Below, piece by piece: positions 1-5,208 of a DNA stretch of 5,208 nucleotides. The notes below the pieces were generated by a model that was given only the letters and a program-made list of their open reading frames with translations, was not told the DNA's origin and made no database searches. The stretch comes from an uncultured Porphyromonadaceae bacterium (GTDB taxonomy: Bacteria > Bacteroidota > Bacteroidia > Bacteroidales > Barnesiellaceae_A). Both the position numbers and the translations under genes were made by a program. The first letter of the stretch is position 1, and the number at the start of each line of letters is the position of its first letter. The stretch is from contig UQMR01000108.1 in NCBI GenBank assembly GCA_900542255.1, positions 1-5,208 on the forward strand, in the 5' to 3' direction.

Positions 1-2141
1 TCGGGTAGCAGCCACACGGCATGGTTGGCGTCGGTTTGTGTGAGAATGCCATCGTTCACCTCCCATGCAATGGCCAGGTCGTCGCGCCACTCGGCGATTT
101 GGGCTGTCACGTCTATTTCCGAAGCGACGCTCACGGGCATCTCGGCTGTTGTAGAGACCTCGGTGATGGTAGGTGCGTCGTATTTCTCAGACACGACCTC
201 TACGACGACAGAGTCCTTGACACTCTCACCGTGAGCGTAAGCCTCGACGGCGATGGTATATATACCCGGTTGGTCGGCAGCGGTCCATTGTGCGGTAGGA
301 GCCGAGTTGGTTCCAGCAAGCTCTTCTCCGTTGACGCTCCAATCGCATACGATAGAGGCGCCTGTGGGAATATTGCGTACGTGCAGACGTGCCGTTACCG
401 TTTCGCCGGGTGTTACGATGGTCTTGTCGGTGGCAAGAGCGTTTATCTGCAAGGCCTTGTCGTAGTTGTATCGGTAGTTATAGTCTACGACTTTCCCTCC
501 GGCATAGAGCGTGCTGCCTTCTACGGCAGTCTCGGTCCCGGCAGGGATGAGAGCTATCATGACGGCTTCGCCGGCAGGTATCTCTATCGCGGCACTCCCC
601 TCGGCACTGCGCGTAACATAATCGTCGGCCAGGACATCGTAGAGGTCATAGGAGCCTTGGGGTAGGGTGCAGGTTATGGTGCGGTTGGAGTCGAACGGGT
701 TGAAGTAGAGGTACTCTTCAACATGGTTGGGAGAGAAGAAGTCTGTGGCGTTGACGTCGATGCAGAAAATACCGTCGACATCGCTCTTTTTTGCGACGGC
801 GGCTAAATAGCCCACGCTCGACCCGCTATAAAGCGATATGTTGGTAGCCGCCCATCCACCTTTGACGGCATCGCCCATGGCATAGGGCGTCTTGCCGTCG
901 TAGTTCTCTTTCATCGACTCGAAGGGGAGGCAGGCGTTGGTGTCATATTCTTCGAGCCAACGGGCGCTGGCGGCTTCTTGTTGTTGCACGGGCAAGCCCT
1001 CCTTATAGAACAGGCGGCTCGATTGTGCCAGCAGGGTAATCCACTTACCTATGGCGCGGGCGAAACGTTTGTCGTATTTGGCTACGGGAGCCAGTGCTGC
1101 TGCCTGCTGGAATCCGTTCATCACGAAGGCGTAGTCGTTGCCTCCGTCGTTGGCTTCGCCGATAAGTCCCGAGACGTTATATCCGCCCCATTCGCCTACG
1201 ATGCTGCCCCATCCGCGCAGCGGTCCGCGGTCGAAACACCAGTTGAGGAGCCGTTCTATATAGAAGTCGCACGCTTCGCGGGCATTCATGGCGGCGGCAA
1301 CCTGTGCGCCGTAGGCCAGTTGCAGTTCGTATGACGGATTAGAGGGGTAGGCACAGAGAGCTTCGAGGCATAGTTGAGCCCCTTGCAGGTAGTGCAATGT
1401 CCCTGTTTCGAGATAGGCCTTATAGAGTAGCCACGCCATGCTGCCGGCTGCTTCGGGCTCGGGGACACCGCTCTGCAACGGTTGCCCGGTTGCCAGGTTG
1501 AAGGCCCTGTAATTGATGTCCGGGGTATTCCATGTGTAGATGTCGGCGCCCAGTATGGTGACGGCGTTGTACCATTGGTCTGCTACCGACAGGAATTGTT
1601 CGGGCCATTGCGGGTAGGCATCGGGGGTGTACAGCGTGTAGAGTTGGTAAAAGTATACGTTGGGCATAAGGTCATACCACCAGTCGCCGCCCGAGGAGGC
1701 AGAGTAACCGTTGAGATATACCATTTGGCCGTTGCGGCGATTGAAGAAGTTGCGCGACATGCCCACCCAGTCGATGCCGCGGTCATTGCTTTTGTCGATG
1801 CCTGCCAGCGTGGCACCTACGAGCGAAGGCATGATATTGATGGCTTCGGCTTGTCGGCCGGCACTGAAAGAGCCGACGTATGTGTCGAGATAGAATTGCG
1901 GAATATCGGAATAGTTGGTGCCGTTGTCACCTATATGTACGAGCGGCAAGTATTCGCCTTGCAGGTCGAGGTCGTAGACAAACTGGTCGTAGTCTCGTGT
2001 CAGTTGCGTCCAGTCGCGGCTCTCGACGGGAGTTGTGGGGGCTGACATCTGTTCTATACGGGGTATATCTATCTGCTGGGCCGAGGCGCAGAGAAAGACT
2101 CCCGTGCAAAAGGCAGAAAGAAGAAAGCTGTGATTATTCAT
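1..2141 (-). CDS. Secreted PUL protein, predicted helical toroid plus beta-rich region and Ig-like repeats; C-terminus cut off by window edge
   Basis: The frame is open from ATG at 2141 to the left edge, giving 713 full codons without a stop. Residues 1-21 form a signal peptide with likely cleavage after Ala-Ser-Ala (19-21, before QQ). No lipobox is seen, so the product is probably periplasmic or secreted rather than lipid-anchored. Residues about 40-400 are rich in amphipathic helices with Gly/Trp/Asp turns (GGDWWYDLMP at 151-160, WGSIVGEWGGYN at 311-322, IGEANDGGNDYAF at 327-339), which resembles (alpha/alpha) toroid glycosidases and lyases. Residues about 405-535 look beta-rich, like the sheet domain that often follows such toroids. 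Residues about 560-650 and 655 onward are two Ig/PKD-like repeats. A role in breaking down or binding glycan is inferred from the fold and from the SusC/SusD neighbours; I recognise no named CAZy family. Candidate acids are E317, E329, D332 and D336. An in-frame ATG at 2186 is an alternative start. The gene lies behind a terminator-like hairpin, so it may be read through from the upstream genes. I am sure of the gene and unsure of its activity. Confidence 0.85.
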   Translation of the reverse strand, partial: MNNHSFLLSAFCTGVFLCASAQQIDIPRIEQMSAPTTPVESRDWTQLTRDYDQFVYDLDLQGEYLPLVHIGDNGTNYSDIPQFYLDTYVGSFSAGRQAEAINIMPSLVGATLAGIDKSNDRGIDWVGMSRNFFNRRNGQMVYLNGYSASSGGDWWYDLMPNVYFYQLYTLYTPDAYPQWPEQFLSVADQWYNAVTILGADIYTWNTPDINYRAFNLATGQPLQSGVPEPEAAGSMAWLLYKAYLETGTLHYLQGAQLCLEALCAYPSNPSYELQLAYGAQVAAAMNAREACDFYIERLLNWCFDRGPLRGWGSIVGEWGGYNVSGLIGEANDGGNDYAFVMNGFQQAAALAPVAKYDKRFARAIGKWITLLAQSSRLFYKEGLPVQQQEAASARWLEEYDTNACLPFESMKENYDGKTPYAMGDAVKGGWAATNISLYSGSSVGYLAAVAKKSDVDGIFCIDVNATDFFSPNHVEEYLYFNPFDSNRTITCTLPQGSYDLYDVLADDYVTRSAEGSAAIEIPAGEAVMIALIPAGTETAVEGSTLYAGGKVVDYNYRYNYDKALQINALATDKTIVTPGETVTARLHVRNIPTGASIVCDWSVNGEELAGTNSAPTAQWTAADQPGIYTIAVEAYAHGESVKDSVVVEVVSEKYDAPTITEVSTTAEMPVSVASEIDVTAQIAEWRDDLAIAWEVNDGILTQTDANHAVWLLP

Positions 2142-2199
2142 TGCGATTGTAATAGGGCTTTTGTGGGTGAGAGAAAAGTGTGGCATGAGAGCCGTCGGG

Positions 2200-2254
2200 A
2201 AGAGAAAGAGAAATGCCTCGCCGTGTGGCTTTTGTGCCATACAGGAGGCATTTC
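2200..2254 (-). terminator. Terminator-like hairpin after the LamG gene
   Basis: Bases 2210-2219 and 2245-2254 form a perfect 10-bp inverted repeat (GAAATGCCTC / GAGGCATTTC). Inside it, 2223-2229 pairs with 2236-2242 over 7 bp with one G-T wobble, leaving a 6-base loop at 2230-2235. Read on the minus strand, the stem is followed by a pyrimidine tract (CTCTTTCTCTT, 2210-2200), as expected of an intrinsic terminator for the susC-susD-LamG transcript. The tract is interrupted by C residues, so termination may be partial. The opposite direction lacks a T-rich tail, so minus-strand function is preferred. Confidence 0.7.
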
Positions 2255-2276
2255 GTTGCTGATTGACAAGTCATCG

Positions 2277-2310
2277 GCCGGAGAGGGAAGCGAAAACTTC
2301 CCTCCCCGTC
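2277..2310 (-). other. Stem-loop just after the LamG stop codon
   Basis: Bases 2283-2290 and 2297-2304 form a perfect 8-bp stem (GAGGGAAG / CTTCCCTC) with a 6-base loop at 2291-2296. Beyond an A-C mismatch (2282/2305) it extends by three more G-C pairs (2279-2281 with 2306-2308). The stem begins 7 bases past the LamG stop codon at 2317-2319. No T-rich tract follows on either strand, so it is a poor intrinsic terminator by itself. It could protect the 3' end of the upstream mRNA or mark a processing point; that role is inference. Confidence 0.55.
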
Positions 2311-2316
2311 GGGTGA

Positions 2317-3408
2317 TTATTGTTTCTCTGCGTTGTAGAGTTTCGATATTTGGCCGGCTGTGAGGGCAATGTTGTAGACTTTGAGTTCATCGATGCTACC
2401 AACATAGTTATCCCAGCCAGAGGGTTGTATAGGCAGTGTTACCCAATCCCAAGAAGTAGCCTCTTCGTAAGTAGTGGCGCAACCGATGAGCAAAGGCAGT
2501 TTTTGGCCCGAAGCGGGAACGTAGGCAGGAGCCATGGCGCTTGCAGCCAAAGCGGGTTTGCCGGAAGCATCCCAAGTCTTGGTATGGATACCGTTTACAT
2601 AGAACGAAAGAGTGTGCTCTTTGAGGTTCAAAGTGACAACAAGGTGTGTCCATTTTCCGGCAGGAGCAGACTCTACGGTCTCGTTATCGGCATCGATAAC
2701 ACCGTCGGCAGTAGCAACTGTGAAGAAGGGTTTGCTTTCGTTTTGCAAGTTGAATTTCCAGTTGTTCCAGTAGTTCAAAGAGATGATGTAGTTACCGGCG
2801 CGAACTTCTTCGGGATTTACCCAAACCGAGATAGAGAGTTCTTGGGGCAAGAAGGTCGACTCGGTGTAGTTGTCGATGGCAAAGTAAGCACCGTTGTTGA
2901 GGTAAGCGGCGGTACCTTTTACACCCTCAACGAATTGGGGAGCTTGTGCGGCAGAACCGAATACCTCGGCAGGACCGGCCATAGCTGTGGCAACCAATTT
3001 CTGAGTACCCGTAGAGGTTTGGGTGGTACCGGCCTCGTCGAATGTATATTCGAGCAAGAGAGCGTCGGCGGGAATGGCATCGTAAGCGCTTTGCTCGAAG
3101 GTAGCTTTGGCCTCTTTCAATTGCACGAGGAGGTTGTTGATGACGGTTTGTGTAACGTTACCGGCGTTGGCAGCGCTCTTTACGGCTGCGATGGTAGATT
3201 TGAAAGTAGCTATTGCCTCGGCGGGATAGTCATCGGTTGTAGCGGCATTTGCCAGCTCCTCGCACTCAGAGATGAGAGCCATGAGCTCGGTTTTGTCGAC
3301 ATTTGCTCCTTGGTCGTTGTTGTCTTCTTCTTTGCAAGAAGTGAATGTAATGGCAGGAATGAGCGCCATCATTGCAACTACGAAAATAGAATTCAATAAT
3401 CTTTTCAT
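2317..3408 (-). CDS. Surface lipoprotein with FIVAR-like and LamG domains (putative surface glycan-binding protein)
   Basis: This is a complete 363-residue protein. Residues 1-24 are a lipoprotein signal peptide ending in a Phe-Thr-Ser-Cys lipobox with Cys25 as the lipidated residue. The next residues, KEED, match the Lys plus acidic pattern known in Bacteroidota to send lipoproteins to the cell surface. Residues about 38-108 are helical and resemble FIVAR repeats (DYPAEAIATFKSTIAAVKSA, then VTQTVINNLLVQLKEAKATF). Residues about 117-361 are a LamG/concanavalin A-like jelly roll: the LSISVWVNPEE strand, GKWTHLVVTLNLKEHTLSFY followed by VNG, and the closing GSIDELKVYNIALTAGQISK. Aromatic clusters (NYWNNWKF, SWDW) could contact sugars. 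The gene follows susD after 50 bases and occupies the usual SusE/SusF-type position, so a glycan-binding role is inferred. A catalytic role for the LamG fold is possible but no catalytic motif is visible. The ATG at 3408 follows an A-rich leader (AAAGCAAAA), which favours initiation in this phylum. Confidence 0.92.
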   Translation of the reverse strand: MKRLLNSIFVVAMMALIPAITFTSCKEEDNNDQGANVDKTELMALISECEELANAATTDDYPAEAIATFKSTIAAVKSAANAGNVTQTVINNLLVQLKEAKATFEQSAYDAIPADALLLEYTFDEAGTTQTSTGTQKLVATAMAGPAEVFGSAAQAPQFVEGVKGTAAYLNNGAYFAIDNYTESTFLPQELSISVWVNPEEVRAGNYIISLNYWNNWKFNLQNESKPFFTVATADGVIDADNETVESAPAGKWTHLVVTLNLKEHTLSFYVNGIHTKTWDASGKPALAASAMAPAYVPASGQKLPLLIGCATTYEEATSWDWVTLPIQPSGWDNYVGSIDELKVYNIALTAGQISKLYNAEKQ

Positions 3409-3458
3409 TTTTGCTTTGGTTTTTAAGTTGTGATTAAAAATTTATGATTGGTTGTTTG

Positions 3459-4889
3459 TCATTGTATGGCTTGGTTGGCATCTATCTCGGCTTGCGGGAT
3501 GGGATAGTAGTAGCGGGTTTCTCCCCACGGCAGCGAGGGCAGGGCGGCCTGAGCTGCTTCGCGACCATATCGCATCAGGTCGAAGAAGCGATGGAATTCA
3601 AATCCGAGCTCTTTGCGGCGTTCCAGGCGGATGGCATCGCGCATTGCAGACTCGCTGGCAGCCGTTGTCTCGGCAAGTCCTACGCGGGAGCGTACGCTGT
3701 CGAGCGGAGCCTTTGCCAAGTCGGGCTGGTGCAACTCATTGTAGGCCTCGGCCTTCATAAGCAATATATCGGCGTATCTCAGATAGATATAGGGCAGCCC
3801 TCCATCTCCTTTTCTTCCGGCGGGAACCTCATCAAGCGGTTGGTTGTGTTTCTTTACAAGGTAGCCTGTTGCCGGCGACCATGAGGCTTGGAAGAGATTG
3901 TCGTTGAGCCACGGCATACCGTCACGGCCTATCGAGGCGTCTAAGCGCGGGTCGGTTTTGCCATCTTCGGTGAGTTCCGTGAAGCAGTTGACCCAGTCTT
4001 GCGTGGGAGCGTCGAAGTAGTAGCCCATCTCTTCGAGGGGAGCCAGATATTGGTTGAGGGCATTGCCAAGACCCGGGTTCTGGCCGCTGAGGAAACGGAT
4101 GGCGAATACAACTTCCTTGCTGTTTTCGCTGCCGAGTTTGAAGAGGTCGGCATAGTCCTTTTCGAGTTCGTAGATGTCGAGGCTCTCCACATTGGCTATG
4201 GCACTCAGGGCCTCGCTATACTTTTGCTGATAGAGGTATACCTTGGCGAGCAGTCCGTAAGCGGCGCCGCGGGTGACACGGCCTTGTTCTACCGGATTTA
4301 TCTCCAACGAAGGAGCTGCATCGGTAAGGTCTTTCTCAATTTGAGCGTATATGCTCTCTACCGAGCTGAGAGGTACGTTGATAGTCTCGGGCGAGTTCTG
4401 AGGCAATAACTTCAAGGGAACTTCACCGTAGATATTCACAAGCGTAAAGTAGGCAAGGGCGCGGAAGAACTTGGCCTGTGCTACGAAGTTGTCCTTTTGT
4501 GTTTGCGATGCACTTGTCATGCCCGGTACATTGCCTATCACGTTATTGGCGCAACTTACCACTTCGTAGGTGTTTTGCCAAAACTCAGAGAGGATACCGT
4601 TGTCGGCCGATGCGGTGAAGTCGATGATATAGTTCAGGTCGCTCATATCGCCTTCGTTTCCGCCTTTTACTGCATCGTCAGAGGCAACGTCGCCAAATCT
4701 CCAAAGGTTGATGAAGTAGGTCGAGGCGTTGTATATGCCGTTGACGGCGAGTTGGGCCTCCTCGGGAGAAGAGTATATCGATTCTGTGTTGAGGTTGCCC
4801 TTCATGGGCTCGTCAAGGAAATCGTTGCAAGCCGTCAGCGAAACGACCAGCAGAGCCATACAGGCTGAAATTATCTTTTTCATGTTCAT
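3459..4889 (-). CDS. SusD/RagB-family outer-membrane nutrient-binding lipoprotein
   Basis: This is a complete 476-residue protein, on the short side for SusD-like proteins (often about 500-600). A signal peptide ends in Leu-Thr-Ala-Cys with Cys21 as the lipidated residue, followed by Asn-Asp. The N-terminal half has the SusD-like pattern: FLDEP after the Cys, then an EEAQLAVNGIYNA helix (43-55). Paired TPR-type helices follow at AKFFRALAYFTLVNIYGEVP (139-158) and RGAAYGLLAKVYLYQQKYSEAL (207-228). The C-terminal SusD/RagB region carries YIYLRYADILLMKAEAYNEL (367-386), IRLERRKELGFEFHRFFDLM (420-439) and a late YYYPIPQAEID. In this family the protein caps a SusC barrel and hands oligosaccharides to it at the cell surface. 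The gene starts 6 bases after the susC-like stop, consistent with co-transcription. ATG at 4889 is followed two codons later by ATG at 4883; either gives a working signal peptide, and neither has a Shine-Dalgarno sequence. Confidence 0.97.
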   Translation of the reverse strand: MNMKKIISACMALLVVSLTACNDFLDEPMKGNLNTESIYSSPEEAQLAVNGIYNASTYFINLWRFGDVASDDAVKGGNEGDMSDLNYIIDFTASADNGILSEFWQNTYEVVSCANNVIGNVPGMTSASQTQKDNFVAQAKFFRALAYFTLVNIYGEVPLKLLPQNSPETINVPLSSVESIYAQIEKDLTDAAPSLEINPVEQGRVTRGAAYGLLAKVYLYQQKYSEALSAIANVESLDIYELEKDYADLFKLGSENSKEVVFAIRFLSGQNPGLGNALNQYLAPLEEMGYYFDAPTQDWVNCFTELTEDGKTDPRLDASIGRDGMPWLNDNLFQASWSPATGYLVKKHNQPLDEVPAGRKGDGGLPYIYLRYADILLMKAEAYNELHQPDLAKAPLDSVRSRVGLAETTAASESAMRDAIRLERRKELGFEFHRFFDLMRYGREAAQAALPSLPWGETRYYYPIPQAEIDANQAIQ

Positions 4890-4895
4890 GCGTCG

Positions 4896-5208
4896 TTAGA
4901 AAGTAAGATTTATGCCGAATGTATAAGTGATGGCTGCGGGATAAGTACCCCAGTCGATACCCGAAGCGCGGTCGCCTTCGCTGGTTGAGTTGGCGCTGAC
5001 GGTCATTTCGGGGTCGAATCCGCTATATCCCGTAATAGTCCAGAGGTTGGTGGCAGCGACATAGAGTCTCAGCATCTCGATGCCCCATTTCTTTGTATTG
5101 AAGGTGTATCCGAGTTGGATGTTTTTCAGACGGAGGTAGGAGCCGTCTTCGAGGAAGCGCGACGATACGCGGGCGTTGTTGCTCTTGGCTTTCCACGAAG
5201 CGCGGGGG
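4896..5208 (-). CDS. SusC/RagA-family TonB-linked outer-membrane transporter, C-terminal 103 residues only
   Basis: Only the last 103 residues and the TAA stop are present; the rest lies beyond the right edge. The visible part matches the end of SusC/RagA barrels: SRFLEDGSYLRLKNIQLGYT near the start of the fragment, then RLYVAATNLWTITGYSGFDP, then GIDWGTYPAAITYTFGINLT and a terminal Phe. These are the last transmembrane beta strands. A C-terminal Phe is typical of outer-membrane barrels recognised by the BAM machinery. In this family the protein forms the TonB-driven import channel for oligosaccharides bound by its SusD partner, which here is the next gene 6 bases downstream. Plug domain, TonB box and any N-terminal signalling domain cannot be judged from this fragment, nor can substrate. 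Confidence 0.96.
   Translation of the reverse strand, partial: PRASWKAKSNNARVSSRFLEDGSYLRLKNIQLGYTFNTKKWGIEMLRLYVAATNLWTITGYSGFDPEMTVSANSTSEGDRASGIDWGTYPAAITYTFGINLTF

Noticed and set aside
21..665. Plus-strand open frame of 214 codons opposite the secreted protein gene
   Set aside because: It is a shadow of the 713-codon minus-strand frame; the translation is Gly/Val/Arg-rich with no domain pattern.
1482..2045. Plus-strand open frame of 187 codons opposite the N-terminal part of the secreted protein
   Set aside because: It lies fully inside the continuous minus-strand gene, whose helical motifs are coherent; the plus-strand product shows none.
2142..2316. Small gene in the intergenic region
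   Set aside because: The sequence is accounted for by two stem-loops; no short frame here has a convincing start, composition or recognisable product.
2320..3399. Plus-strand open frame of 359 codons opposite the LamG lipoprotein gene
   Set aside because: It mirrors the LamG gene almost end to end, has no recognisable domain or signal peptide, and its composition follows from the codon pattern of the real gene. The minus-strand frame has clear lipoprotein, FIVAR-like and LamG features.
3409..3458. Possible internal promoter before the LamG gene (TAAATTTT, near TAnnTTTG)
   Set aside because: One base off the -7 element, with no upstream -33 TTTG-like element at the right distance. An AT-rich leader explains it as well.

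Overview
The window reads as part of a polysaccharide utilisation locus (PUL) from a member of the Bacteroidota, most likely Bacteroidales. The support is a SusC-type TonB-dependent transporter followed by a SusD-type lipoprotein, lipoprotein signals ending in Cys followed by acidic residues, translation starts without Shine-Dalgarno sequences, and A-rich leaders. Genus cannot be told from the sequence. Base composition looks balanced (about half G+C by eye), which suits the less AT-rich Bacteroidales.

All real genes lie on the minus strand, so the transcriptional order runs from high to low coordinates. (1) 5208-4896 is the C-terminal end of a SusC-like outer-membrane transporter whose start lies beyond the right edge. 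(2) 4889-3459 is a complete SusD-like lipoprotein, 6 bases after susC. (3) 3408-2317 is a complete surface lipoprotein with a FIVAR-like helical region and a LamG (concanavalin A-like) domain. It sits where SusE/SusF-type surface glycan-binding proteins are usually found. (4) 2316-2142 is a 175-base intergenic region with two stem-loops; the one further from the LamG gene looks like an intrinsic terminator. (5) 2141-1 is a long open frame that runs off the left edge: a secreted protein with a predicted all-helical, toroid-like region, a beta-rich region and at least two Ig-like repeats. I cannot assign it to a named enzyme family.

Inferred working model: the SusC/SusD pair imports oligosaccharides, the LamG lipoprotein helps capture the glycan at the cell surface, and the secreted protein acts on the glycan or binds it. 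The substrate cannot be named from this window. The part most worth a second look is the partial secreted protein: it is PUL-linked, probably toroid-shaped, has acidic residues in Gly/Trp-rich motifs, and lies behind a terminator-like hairpin that could set its expression relative to the SusCD core. I saw no mobile elements, CRISPR arrays, tRNA or rRNA genes, and no stretch over 300 bases without a gene.
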